A stretch of 64,000 bases of DNA from Lineus longissimus (lineage: Eukaryota > Nemertea > Pilidiophora > Heteronemertea > Lineidae). The position numbers and the translations under genes are program-made. Of this stretch, positions 50,587-61,735 are shown piece after piece. The first letter of the stretch is position 1; the number at the start of each line of letters is the position of its first letter. Where the stretch lies: the NCBI RefSeq assembly GCF_910592395.1, contig NC_088324.1, forward strand, positions 12,612,953 to 12,676,952, written 5' to 3'. The notes beneath the pieces were generated by a model. The model worked only from the letters and a program-made list of their open reading frames with translations, searched no databases and was not told the DNA's origin.

Positions 50587-51678
50587 ATGATGACAACCAA
50601 GAAAGCTAAAGATCCATATGGAAGATGGACACTTTTTAAGAACTTTGTGATGATCTGTTTGGTTGTTCTTATTATGATAATGATGCTTCTCTTATCTCAA
50701 GTCATCCCAAAGGAACGAATTGAAGCAAATCCAGCATTGAAGTTTGTTTTGCTACAAACAGGAGAAGTTGTTGCAAGATCAGAAGATTTTGAGGAGAGAA
50801 TTTCAATAGCAAAACGGTTACACCAAATGTACAAAGGCGAGAATATTCCGCAAGTTTATGTCCCTTACATACAAAGTTGGTTGAGTAACCACCCACAGTG
50901 GGAGTATTGGTTTTGGAATGACTTGGATTCCAGGAGGCTGATAATTGACCATTACCCAGACTTTTTGGACATGTATGATTCCTATTCGAATAATCTGCTC
51001 CGATCTGATGCATCGCGTTATTTCATTCTACATCATTATGGTGGTGTTTATGCCGACATGGACATGGATAGTTTTCGTCCAGTTGACCCACTGGTGTTTA
51101 ACTACACATGTATCTTCAGTCAGGAACCTTATATTCAAAGCCGGTTGCTGTATGATCGCAGTAGCATTGCTATGAATGCCTGGATGGCTTGTGCAGAAAA
51201 ACATCCATTCATGACTTTTGCAATTGAAGAATTACCCAACTTTGCACGGCCAATCAAGAACATTGAGGATACTATACAGATTACTGGACCAGTGATGCTG
51301 CAGGAAACTCTGGTTAGGTACATGAATAAAACCGACTGTAAACATGGCGATAACTGCCATGTTTTCATAGCACCTCCAGATATGTTTATGCCAACCTGGG
51401 ACCAAGGACAGAAGAGCAATTTCCTGTACAAGTGTAGAAAAATAAGAAAACTGTCCCCAAAACAAGTTGATGCGTGTTACAGCCTAAAAGCAGTAAAATT
51501 TAGTAATCACATCCCAGCTGATGTTTATGGTAATCATAAATTCTTGCATATTGGCTACAAGGACGGGAGGTATGAGACTTCCAAATCTGTTAACATTAAT
51601 GACATTGTAAAAAAGGCACAACTTCATAGATATTCTGCAATTGAAAATGGAAAGATGACTCCCTGTAAAAAAGTGTGA
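50587..51678 (+). CDS. Type II membrane glycosyltransferase, GT32-like (Gly_transf_sug)
   Basis: One exon encodes 363 residues from the first ATG (MMTTKKAKDPYGRW); a TTG-initiated extension upstream is not used. A short basic cytoplasmic tail is followed by a hydrophobic anchor at about residues 20-40 (VMICLVVLIMIMMLLLSQVI), the usual Golgi type II layout. The catalytic region has the GT32 signature: WFWNDLDSRRLI, then SDASRYFILHHYGGVYADMDMD, with a DxD-type metal/nucleotide-sugar motif at 157-161. The family includes yeast OCH1-type and sphingolipid mannosyltransferases and animal alpha-1,4 galactosyl- and GlcNAc-transferases. The donor and acceptor cannot be told from the sequence. An acceptor just upstream suggests an intron in the 5' UTR. 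Confidence 0.85.
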   Translation: MMTTKKAKDPYGRWTLFKNFVMICLVVLIMIMMLLLSQVIPKERIEANPALKFVLLQTGEVVARSEDFEERISIAKRLHQMYKGENIPQVYVPYIQSWLSNHPQWEYWFWNDLDSRRLIIDHYPDFLDMYDSYSNNLLRSDASRYFILHHYGGVYADMDMDSFRPVDPLVFNYTCIFSQEPYIQSRLLYDRSSIAMNAWMACAEKHPFMTFAIEELPNFARPIKNIEDTIQITGPVMLQETLVRYMNKTDCKHGDNCHVFIAPPDMFMPTWDQGQKSNFLYKCRKIRKLSPKQVDACYSLKAVKFSNHIPADVYGNHKFLHIGYKDGRYETSKSVNINDIVKKAQLHRYSAIENGKMTPCKKV

Positions 51679-52567
51679 AGTCCATTTGACCCATGAGATA
51701 ATACTGCATGTAATTTTGGAACATGTATAAAATTATTGATGAGAGCACAATGAAATTCGTTCGCCATCAGATTGAAATGATAGACGTACTGACTCAGACA
51801 ACTCAAATGTTTCAATGGCGCACACACACCAAGTTGGCCAGGATTTTTGTAATGTTTATGTTTTATTTCCTGTTTGAATTAAATTAAGAAATTGTTACCT
51901 ATCGATGTACTCTCCTATTGCTTGCTCCCCAGCCTGAGTTTAGTTTGGGTCAGGATCCCAGACTTATTTCCCAACAAATTTCATCACTGATTGGAGTGTC
52001 CTGTTGAATCTTAAAAGCTGAATGTTGAATGCACATCAGACATGAAGTGATTGGTATCTCACATCGGAATCATTTGGACAGTGTCACAACCAGGGAGATA
52101 GGAGACATTGGGACAGTCACCGCAGTAAGTGATGTCCAGGATTCATAGTGACATTTCTCATGGTGGACATTGGGACAGTACCAACAGTAACAGATGTCCA
52201 GGAGATATTTATTGAGACGTCTCTCATAGAGGAATTGGGACAGTCACAACAGTAGATGTTTGGATGTTAAAAAGCTGGCTTGAAGCTTTTTTCTTCAAAC
52301 CATCACTAGTTTCGATCATTGGGGCAACTCATTCTAGCCAGCAAGTACAGAAAATTGAGATAAAAACAACATGACAAAATTTTGAATATATTTTTTCTTT
52401 CTAAAGTATTGACAGAATATACATGATTGCACATTAATTATTCAGCTCCAATAACAAGTGACACTTAGTTCACAGATGTTATCCAAAGATGTTATCCACA
52501 TTGTCCTATCCTGACCAACTTCTATTTGACATTGTCCTATCCTGACTAACTTCTATTTGACATTGTT
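51679..52567. other. Convergent 3' region between GT32 gene and VHL, with small tandem repeats
   Basis: No exon is visible. A degenerate repeat containing attgggacagt and agatgtccagg recurs about three times near 52106-52262, at spacings of about 63-67 bp. A 31-bp tandem repeat follows at 52499-52578 and reaches into the VHL stop codon. Confidence 0.45.
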
Positions 52568-52578
52568 CTATCCTGACG
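52499..52578. repeat. 31-bp tandem repeat overlapping the VHL stop codon
   Basis: Units beginning cattgtcctatcctgac start at 52499, 52530 and 52561 (31-bp period). The third, partial unit carries the last VHL codons and the stop on the minus strand. Confidence 0.75.
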
Positions 52579-53451
52579 GTTCATACTTTAGCATTTCCTC
52601 CTGCTCTTCGCCGTCTTCATTTCGTAGCTCAACTTTGAGAGTATGGGGTATTTCCAAATGATTGATGTGCTTTCTCGGAACTACACGTCGAAGAATCTGG
52701 AGACATCTTTCTTTGAGAGAATATACTGAAAAAGAAATAACAAGACACTGAGTTGTTTGCATGAGCCGACTGCTTAAAAATTGGTTGAGAAATTCTCTGA
52801 CTTGCACAATGATTATTTTCCTGTTAGCATGGTTACTATCACCAAAATCAAAATTCCTCCAATCCAGAGCCCCAGAACTGAATTTGTCACTCTAGATGGA
52901 GTGGATTGGACAAACTTTGCAGAGTTTATGGGGATAGGCTCTGTTGATTTCACGTCACAATTGCTGACACTCAAAGTCTGCGATTTTGTTTCCCCATGAC
53001 ACCACTGATGAGGAAAGAGGCAAATTGCTCAGTCTGCTGGAGAAAGAATAAGTGAGAAGTATTGTACAGTCACAAAGCAAACAAAACCAAGCCCTTTACC
53101 TGGAATAGTGATATTCACTACTTTCCTTTGAGGTGGCCACCCGTCATCTCCAGTCCACACAACAGGCTCAAACACTTCCTTTAACCGAACCACTAATTTA
53201 TCACCAGTCAGACTATCGCGGAATATCCATGGATGACCCACATACGTATTGATATTAAAATATTGTTCTGGATCCAGAGTTTTATAGTGAACCCGAATAC
53301 CCTGGTAATTCAACCAAATCACATCAACACGTCGCAACGTAAGGTTCACAAATCGTACATAAGAATGCATCTGAGTGTCTATAGATTTTCTCGGGGTTTC
53401 ATGTTGACGATTGTCAGATTCGTGGAATCTAGCATTCTCTCCATCTTCCAT
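52568..53451 (-). CDS. VHL: von Hippel-Lindau tumour suppressor (HIF-alpha recognition subunit)
   Basis: Two minus-strand exons (53100-53451 and 52568-52725) give 169 residues (human 213, short form 160). pVHL binds hydroxylated HIF-alpha and, via elongin C, delivers it to a CUL2 ubiquitin ligase. The beta domain is clear: VIWLNYQGIRVHYKTLDP, then NTYVGHPWIFRDS. By alignment from memory, the hydroxyproline pocket (human W88, Y98, S111, H115, W117) is W46, Y56, T69, H73, W75 here, so the Ser is replaced by Thr. The second exon starts VYSLKERCLQILRRVV, the elongin C-binding helix. The acidic C-terminal end diverges from human. The start is the first ATG; a conserved N-terminal acidic repeat is absent. 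VHL and SRXN1 lie in the same orientation. Confidence 0.95.
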
Positions 53452-54989
53452 TTTATGCAGCACACAACATTATTTCAAATCCATGGCAACTTGTCAACCA
53501 AATCCAAATACCTGGTTCTGGGATTGCTGAAAGGAAATGAAATACAATACTGTATTGATTGTAACAATTGAACCAGGAAATTTTGCGACGCCAAAATTTA
53601 GCAAATGTGCTCAATTTTACATGGCGACAGACCACGTAAATAATGGCGTTTGCTGCCAACATCTTATGGTCAATGCATCGGATTAGACGATAATGCCACA
53701 AAAATCAGACACTAAAATTAGATTGCGCTTCATTAGTCTCAAACCGAGGAGTCGAAGGTAAATTTTGTCGTCACATTCACATAATCATCCAACTGGCAAC
53801 GTGCCAGCGCTGTTAATTTCTTTAAAGCTGCTCCTCAGGCAACCTAAATCTGATAATAGGTGGCGACACTGTCGAGTATGCTGAGCACTGTCATTTGATG
53901 ACCCAATGTTTGCTGGTGTTGCGCTCCATAGATTCCAAAAAACTTTCAAAAGTGTTACAGTGTAAGAAAACCATGCACTCAAATTACCATTTATCAAATC
54001 AATCGTTATCAGACCACCTTTTAGATAACATGTCACTGAATTTCATCAGGTGAATATCGAATATACCTGAATTTACCTGGAGAATGGCAGAAATATTTTT
54101 CCTCACACCGCCATGTTGGAATCTGGCAGCCAATCAAATTGCCGCAAAGGGGAAATGTAAATGGTGTAAAAGAAATGCCAGTCCACAGAAATAAAAGTCC
54201 TTATACAATAAATTGTATGACGAATGGCGTGGCGTGGTTATTTCGCCAAGCATCACCAACTTTTGACCGCTGCCCGGGTGCGAGGGTTTTTTTTACAGGT
54301 AGGTTCGTACCATTGTGTACATTGACAGCCAATCAGAGCTCAGTAACTTCACCAGACGTCATCAAGTAAGAATAAGATAAACCACAGATTAAACCAGGTT
54401 CATGCTTGCTTTGACCTGATGAATGACGGATCTGAGGGAGCTGGTTCAGGGGTTCAAGCTGTAAATCGTCCCCCGCCCTAAAAATTTTTAGTAATTGCCT
54501 AGTTCCATTTTCTTAGCTCAGATGGCAGCACCAGGTTCACTATTCATAGATCCGATGTTTGAAACAGTCATATTATATATCATTAGTGCTAGCCCTAGAA
54601 ACACCGAGTTTATATGACTCGCTACCATCAACCATGCTTTCTGGCCATCCATTATGTGGGTGATGCAAATGCTCCTCTAATTGAATGTCCTGCTTATCAC
54701 CACTACATCCAAGGGGGGTCGGGGGCAAATAAATAATGACACAAGTTAAGGTGTACGTTGTTTTTCATCACCTTTATTAATCAATATGTACCTGTACAAG
54801 GGAACCTCCCTTAGCAGACACTGTTCTCTTAGAAGGCGATCCTTTCTATTAGGAAGAGTGGTTTTTGTCTCCGACAGATCATTTCTATGCAATATGCTGT
54901 CAGTAATCAGGACACAGCCTTTGTAATTCACCTGGGTGTCTTTGACAGAGAGGGTGTCTTTGACAGTGAGGTATAAGCCCCATATATAT
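53452..54989. other. Region between VHL and SRXN1
   Basis: VHL upstream sequence and the SRXN1 3' region. No conserved exon is found. Small open frames at 53453-54036 (minus) and 54139-54369 (plus) have no homology I recognise. Confidence 0.4.
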
Positions 54990-55580
54990 CTACAGTAAAT
55001 CTGGTGTGGAGCCACCAAGGTAGCCTCTGAGATCCCTGACAGTTGATTTCACAAGTTTACATGGAATTGTCTCCATTTTCAGCCTTTTGTAGGCTTCATA
55101 CCGGTGACATCCACCAAAGGAATAAAAATAGTCTCCTCCTTCTCTACCAGTTATCCAAAGAACATCAATTGGAGGGACATCTCTTCTTGTGGATGGATTC
55201 TGGAAAAGATTTACAGAGAATCAGCCCATTGAAATGTCAACTGTGTTAGCGCCTTCAGATTTCACTGAAAGGAACCACCAAGAATAAATAAAGACTGTGA
55301 TATTCTTACTAGTGAATGCCGCACATAGTCATGATGAGGAATATTGCAGCACATATGATATAACAGGCCAACAAGGTAATGTCGAAGAATGCATAATGAC
55401 TGGAATATTTACCTCTATAGTTTCCATTAAAGACTTGACCTTTTCTTCATTCACCTCTGGGACTAAGGGTCGTATCAAGACAGCGATGGGCACATCATGG
55501 ACTTCTGTAATATGTCCTGCTTGGACAGTTAGATCTTCTGGCTTGGTCCAATCTTCCTTTGGTGTGTTTTGATCATCCAT
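54990..55580 (-). CDS. SRXN1: Sulfiredoxin
   Basis: Two minus-strand exons (55413-55580 and 54990-55199) encode 125 residues from the first in-frame ATG ([11 protein letters not shown]); human SRXN1 is 137. Sulfiredoxin uses ATP to reduce the over-oxidised (sulfinic acid) active-site cysteine of 2-Cys peroxiredoxins. Family features are intact: [35 protein letters not shown], the catalytic [10 protein letters not shown] with its single essential Cys, and the C-terminal [11 protein letters not shown]. The reading frame stays open for about 78 codons upstream of this ATG with a Ser/Thr/Arg-rich composition but no in-frame ATG, so it may be 5' UTR or the second part of a targeting sequence started in an unseen exon. 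Transcription probably begins in or near the duplicated unit that adjoins it. Confidence 0.93.
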
Positions 55581-55834
55581 TTTTTTACCTGACGAGCAAT
55601 ATCCCTGGTGTGAGATTATGGCACAATGTTTGAATGAATGTAGAAACGGTCTCAATGATTTCCATTCACAGCAGTCCTGTCCGGTGTTGATTCGTGGCTT
55701 AAAATTTGAAGCTGAAACTGTCCTGCAAAACTGTAATGTGGCCAATCCTGTAAAACTTGATTTGGTACTAAATCGACTTAGCTGTGTTACTGCCCCAAGC
55801 ACCAATGGAACCAAGACAGTCTTGAAATGTGTGA

Positions 55835-57170
55835 TAGGGAGCTCTTAAGCGAGCTTTATGGTTAAGGGTCGAATGTGTGTGTGTATACCGTCAACGAAAA
55901 AAACTTGACCCGGTTGACCGGAACCAGAAAACCTCTGCAACCAGGTGACATTTTTGCACGCGAATCGTATACGCTAATGCACAGCAATTTACCTGGGGAG
56001 AGATTTTCTTTTTCCAAACAATTCAGCGGGACGCTACGATGTTTACGCAGAGAAGCCGCTGTTCGGTTGAAGATTTCGTCAAAACAGGGCCGAATCAAAG
56101 TGTAACGATACCCTGGGGCGAATCGAAATGCATTAAACAACAAGCTGCATCGCTGCCAGAGATTATTTTTCTCTTTCCGCGACGAAATCGTGCTTTGAAC
56201 TGGCAAAATTCCGCAAAAGATTTTCCGTCTGCTAACTTTTCCGTAGTTTCAAGCGCACCAACATGATCGGTCCGGGGCTGCCCGTTTCGACGACGATTTC
56301 GTCAATATCATGGGGTGTGACAATATGTCAACGGTCTGGTTCCATTAATAATGCAATAATCTTGAAAGTACATTGGTCTCAATGTCTATTTCCCCGTTTC
56401 CATGTCAAAATCCTACCGTGAAACCTGAAACCACTCGTCCACAACACTGGCCATTTTAATTTTCCGTAGAAAGCGCATGCGCACTTAACTCAAACGCACG
56501 CGCTACCCTCAGGTCTCACAAGCCGGTGCGGAGGCCAGGCCTACCTGCCTCCAAAAATGACGCAACGTCATTTCATGCATACCCCTGTTCCAGCGGCTGT
56601 AGACTTGGCAGTACGTTACTCTCACACAAACCAATACATTTCTGAATAGCATGTCTCTTGTATTGTAGAATACATCTGACCAAGTTTGACCAAGTGATCA
56701 GGTGTTAATCTTGAAGTTATAAGGCATAGAGGTGAAATTTTTTCAAATTTGCGTTATACAGGGTGTCTCATGCATTGTGCTACATCAGTCTATGCATGAC
56801 TGTATGTCTAGGCGACGTTGGTCTTTTTGAATTAGAATATAAATCTTAATTACACTTGGGTCTTGGGATCATTATGCTTATCTCCGGGCAAAAATACCTA
56901 TCCTTCTCCTGTTGTGTTTAGTTTCCCACATTCTCCCCACTTATTTTCTATACTGCGACAGCGTCTATTGGGTCAACTGCCATGATGGCATCATCCTAAC
57001 TATATCCCCCCTCTCCCACCCACCAACTACTCGCCATCAATCATTGACATTGTGTGCTAGCCAACTGCTTCTTCGGTAAACTGCCATGATGGCATCATCC
57101 TAACTATATAACCCCCCCCCCCCCCACCGAGTCTTCTCGCTCACCAGCCCTATTAACGAAGAGCTCCCTA
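55835..57170. mobile_element. TIR-flanked 1.33-kb unit, copy 1 (MITE-like)
   Basis: The unit starts GGGAGCTCTT (55837-55846) and ends with the inverse AAGAGCTCCC (57159-57168), each bordered by a TA dinucleotide, as in elements that duplicate TA on insertion. It encodes no recognisable transposase; small open frames on both strands (55862-56206 minus, 55875-56105 plus) are unconvincing. Inside are an NRF1-like palindrome GCGCATGCGC (56473-56482), a direct repeat of ctgccatgatggcatcatcc (near 56978 and 57081) and a poly-C run. It borders the possible 5' UTR of SRXN1 directly. Confidence 0.6.
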
Positions 57171-57194
57171 TCAAGGCATGAGCCTTCCTCATAT

Positions 57195-58529
57195 TAGGGA
57201 GCTCTTAAGCGAGCTTTATGGTTAAGGGTCGAATGTGTGCGTGTATACCGTCAACGAAAAAAACTTGACCCGCTTGACCGGAACCAGAAAACCTCTGCAC
57301 CCAGGTGACATTTTTGCACGCGAATCGTATACGCTAATGCACAGCAATTTACCTGGGGAGAGATTTTCTTTTTCCAAACAATTCAGCGGGACGCTGCGAT
57401 GTTTACGCGGAGAAGCCGCTGTTCGGTTGAAGATTTCGTCAAAACAGGGCCGAATCAAAGTGTGACGATACCCTGGGGCGAATCGAAATGCATTAAACAA
57501 CAATCTGCATCGCTGCCAGAGATCATTTTTCTCTTTCCGCGAAGAAATCGTGCTTTGAACTGGCAAAATTCCGCAAAAGATTTTCCGTCTGCTAACTTTT
57601 CCGTAGTTTCAAGCGCACCAACATGATCGGTCCGGGGCTGCCCGTTTCGACGACGATTTCGTCAATATCATGGGGTGTGACAATATGTCAACGGTCTGGT
57701 TCCATTAATAATGCAATAATCTTGAAAGTACATTGGTCTCAATGTCTATTTCCCCGTTTCCATGTCAAAATCCTACCGTGAAACCTGAAACCACTCGTCC
57801 ACAACACTGGCCATTTTAATTTTCCGTAGAAAGCGCATGCGCACTTAACTCAAACGCACGCGCTACCCTCAGGTCTCACAAGCCGGTGCGGAGGCCAGGC
57901 CTACCTGCCGCCAAAAATGACGCGACGTCATTTCATGCATACCCCTGTTCCAGCGGCTGTAGACTTGGCAGTACGTTACTCTCACACAAACCAATACATT
58001 TCTGAATAGCATGTCTCTTGTATTGTAGAATACATCTGACCAAGTTTGACCAAGTGATCAGGTGTTAATCTTGAAGTTATAAGGCATACAGGTGAAATTT
58101 TTTCAAGTTTGCGTTATACAGGGTGTCTCATGCATTGTGCTACATCAGTCTATGCATGACTGTATGTCTAGGCGACGTTGGTCTTTTTGAATTAGAATAT
58201 AAATCTTAATTACACTTGGGTCTTGGGATCATTATGCTTATCTCCGGGCAAAAATACCTATCCTTCTCCTGTTGTGTTTAGTTTCCCACATTCTCCCCAC
58301 TTATTTTCTATACTGCGACAGCGTCTATTGGGTCAACTGCCATGATGGCATCATCCTAACTATATCCCCCCTCTCCCACCCACCAACTACTCGCCATCAA
58401 TCATTGACATTGTGTGCTAGCCAACTGCTTCTTCGGTAAACTGCCATGATGGCATCATCCTAACTATATAACCCCCCCCCCCCCACCGAGTCTTCTCGCT
58501 CACCAGCCCTATTAACGAAGAGCTCCCTA
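57195..58529. mobile_element. TIR-flanked 1.33-kb unit, copy 2 (tandem duplicate)
   Basis: This repeats copy 1 with an offset of 1,360 bp, including the inverted ends (57197-57206 and 58518-58527), the GCGCATGCGC palindrome (57833-57842), the internal direct repeat and the poly-C run. About 15 differences are visible between copies, roughly 99% identity, so the duplication is recent. The 24-bp spacer between copies is repeated after copy 2 (one base changed), which shows that a block containing flank plus unit was duplicated rather than two independent insertions. Confidence 0.75.
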
Positions 58530-58817
58530 TCAAGGCCTGAGCCTTCCTCATATTATGTCTTATTAGATAACCCATATGGCCTCAGAATGCGTTGAAATGC
58601 CTGACAATTGGAGTGAAGTGTCTTGAGCACGAACCCGGAAGTAATTCCCTAAATTCACCACTTAATTCACACTCGGCGCCCCATAACCCATTTCTATGCT
58701 GTACATCGACGCTAGATGGCGCAGCAAGAATGGTCTTAATTTCGTTTGCGCATAATGCATAATTTCTGCTCTATAAACCCTTGATTGTTATCTGATTGAT
58801 AGTGTATGTTAATTAAT
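58530..58817 (+). promoter_or_regulatory. Upstream region of PPP1R11
   Basis: A 290-bp stretch between the duplicated unit and the PPP1R11 ATG. It holds the 24-bp flank repeat and presumably the transcription start. No clear core element is visible. Confidence 0.35.
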
Positions 58818-60264
58818 ATGGCTGCTGCAAGAGCGAAAGAACCTCGAACAACTACAGTCAGTGAAACTGTCACCAGGGATGGAGTAAGTTGGTCTTCAAA
58901 TTTGGTTGTCAATCAGTCGACACACGCACATACAATACATGACATACACACAATACAAATCAACGCACATACACACGCAACACTTTCTCATCTGTTACGA
59001 ACAGTGCAGTACACATGGTACAGCTGCCCCCCAGTAGTAAATAACTTTGTAGTATACTTATCTGTACTCAAACTTGCAAAGACATGTTCTGTAGTATTAT
59101 TAGGCTTGATTGCAGAATGGACCTTTTCGAAGGAGTTTGTTTTGGGCCCTGATCAGCCCAGCTTGTGGGTTTATTCAGGGCATAAACTCTGTCGATAGTG
59201 CAAATGTTGGCCGGAGCTTCCGGATGCTGGAACAAAGGTTCATCACACTCACCACAGAGAGTAGTTTCTGACATTATCCGAAATGCGGCTTGGGCCTCCT
59301 GATGTTTTCGAGTAGGCCTATGTGCATCTGTTTTGTTTGGGCTCTGATTGGTCTTTGTCGAAAAGTCCTCCCTGCCCTGACAAATGCTTACCTTTTCTCC
59401 GCATATTCATAACATTCAATAGTATTTTATCCCACTTTCACAATTTCAGGAGGAGAACCCAACATTGGTGTTACGATTAAAGAAACCCAAAAATGATAGA
59501 AAAGTATCATGGACAGAGGGCACAGTTGATAACGAGATGATGAATAAGAAGAAATCTAAATGTAAGTGGGAATAAAAACAAGAGCAAGACCTTTTTTTAG
59601 TGTTTGTAGAATATTGAACACTAAGGATTTATATAGTTTAATGTATATATATGCACATGGTGTAGTTGCTGCTGTGGACTAGAATATATCGGGAAACTTT
59701 CGTGTCGGAAATTTTTCGAATTCCCCTGGCAAAGGCTCTTTGGAAGTTACAGTGTTTTTCTTTACACCCCAGGTTGCTGTATCTATGAGAAACCAAAGAT
59801 GTTTGGAGAAAGCTCAGATGAAGATGATGATGATTGTACAGGCAATTGCCATGGTCACAAGAAAAAGTGCTACAGACATGATTTACCCAATGGAGAAGGC
59901 ACAAGTAAGACATTAATGGCCTGGTAGTTTCAGTCTGATGAGTCAGCTAAGAAAATAATGGACTTCTCTCTGACATTGGTTTCAAACAGTACAACTACAT
60001 GTAAAGGAGACAAAGTCATAGTATAGCAGTACTTGATCAAAAATGGTCACCACCATGGCGCTTATCTCATAGTCAATACAGAATCGGATTTTATTTTGCA
60101 CCTTTACCGAACAATAAAACAATGACCATGATAGTATGCAGCTATACTAATACACATTATGATTAACCTCTCTCGCTGATGCTCAAGATATTTTTTGTTA
60201 ACGCTCTCTATTTTCTTTAACAGGTGGTGATGGCAGTAGTCCGGGTGAATCCGCACAGAGCTGA
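58818..60264 (+). CDS. PPP1R11: PP1 inhibitor-3 / E3 ligase PPP1R11
   Basis: Four exons (58818-58883, 59450-59561, 59773-59904, 60224-60264) join in phase into 116 residues (human 126). Inhibitor-3 is a heat-stable inhibitor of protein phosphatase 1 and has also been described as a ubiquitin ligase acting on TLR2. Residues 13-18 (TVSETV) resemble the N-terminus of the family. KVSW at 40-43 fits the RVxF-type PP1-docking motif (KVEW in human). TVDNE and the KCCCIYEKPKMFGES block from residue 59 are diagnostic. An acidic run (SSDEDDDD) and a Cys/His cluster (CTGNCHGHKKKCYRH) follow. An in-frame ATG four codons upstream (58806) is an alternative start. Its promoter faces SRXN1 across the duplicated 1.36-kb unit. 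Confidence 0.94.
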
Positions 60265-61391
60265 GTGGAACTTTTTCAAGATCTTGTAGCAATGTGATAT
60301 CAGTGTGTTAGCCCTCAATGTGATAAACTGTAGACCATGGCTGTAATGCTGGAAAGTATGCTTCAGTGACTTTATTGATTCCGCTTAAGTGTCTTGAAGG
60401 AGTTAATTTTCTAGAGAAAGAAATCTGGTAGGGAATTGACGTAACTAAATGAAGCCAGGCACATCCAGGCTTATAACAGTCTATTAGGGGATGGATTTGC
60501 TACTTAAGTAGTGTGTTCACAGTAAATTAATGAAAGGATTCATTTATTGGTAAGTGAATTGGCAGTAGGACTAGGTGTCTCAGGACTTCTAAGCTGTATT
60601 TATTTATGTACGAGAGGTAAGGTAAAGTGGTACAATTATGGCCACAGTACAATATGTTATAGCCCTTTAGTCACAGTGTAAAAAAGAAATTGTAGTACAC
60701 ATTGCATGCACAATAAGGCCTTTAATTGTACTGTGGCTTTAATTGTACCACCTTTGCTTATTTGGCCTTTGTGTTTATTCTGTGTACTCTGAATCAACCA
60801 ATTTAACCGTGAACAAAGTTATCAGAGGAGTGACCATTATAATTCTTGACAACTGCAGTGATTTATAAATTGCCGGGAAGGGAAGGAAACTTTACCGGTA
60901 GATCAATTCTTTTGAAATGTCGGACAATACAGTCTTCAGCCACATCACAATGGTCTCTCAGCTGACCAGTGGTTAAAAATCTGTTCATCATAGATTGAGC
61001 AATTTATTGATGATGTATTGTGTCTTTTTTTAAATGTCCGACATTTCTGATCGACTTGAATGAATTTATTGAAAATGTACCAATTGATTTGCTTGCTTTT
61101 TGAACCTTGATAAAAAACCCTGTATTTATGTATGTATGTAATGTTGCTGTGTAAATAAATTGTAAATGTTGAAATGGATAAAGCAAATTTTGTACATAAT
61201 ATCCACACAATATATCTTGACTTGTTCTTGTGTTGTGGTCTCATCATCAATTTGTTGTTGTGAAGATGAAGGAGGAATATTGTGCCCCCATCTTTGAATG
61301 CCTTTACATGTGACTCGTTTACCTTTTACGAAATGGAAAAGTCAGAAAGTCAGGTTGTGACTTTGTCCTTCATTTACCTCCCAGTTATTTC
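60265..61391 (+). other. PPP1R11 3' UTR and flanking sequence
   Basis: AT-rich, no exon seen. AATAAA at about 61154-61159 is a plausible polyadenylation signal, some 890 bp after the stop. Confidence 0.45.
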
Positions 61392-61735
61392 ATATCTCTC
61401 TCATCATGCTGTCAACACGGTGGAGCAGCCAGGACCGATTCAGCCTGGCTGTGACTGTCTCATCTCTCTCACCATGTTGACAACTTGGCAGAGCAGCCAA
61501 CAAGCCTGATGTGGCCTGGTTGTGACATTTGGACTGGCTGTGACCGTCTCATCTCTCTCACCATATTATCAACACGGTGGAGCAGCCAGGACTGAGTCGG
61601 CCTGGGTGTGACAGCCTCATCTCTCTCACCATGTTGACAACTTGGCAGAGCAACCAAGACTGATTTGGCCTGGCTGTGACTGTCTCATCTCTCTCATCAT
61701 GTTGTCAGCACGGTGGAGCAGCCAGGACTGTCAAA
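61392..61735 (+). repeat. Five-copy minisatellite with alternating A/B monomers
   Basis: Units start at the catctctctcaccatg-like motif at about 61392, 61461, 61550, 61618 and 61685 (spacings of 67-69 bp, once 89 bp). The units alternate: those at 61392, 61550 and 61685 carry aacacggtggagcagccagg-type sequence; those at 61461 and 61618 carry gacaacttggcagagcaacc-type sequence. This gives a two-monomer higher-order period. The 89-bp spacing reflects an extra internal segment. Confidence 0.75.

Noticed and set aside
53785-54369. Short open frames between VHL and SRXN1
   Set aside because: No homology, no conserved splice signals and low-complexity context.
55862-57626. Duplicated open frames of 76, 75 and 114 codons in the two tandem units
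   Set aside because: They overlap each other on opposite strands, lack family similarity and have no splice context. Their conservation between copies reflects the recent duplication, not coding selection.
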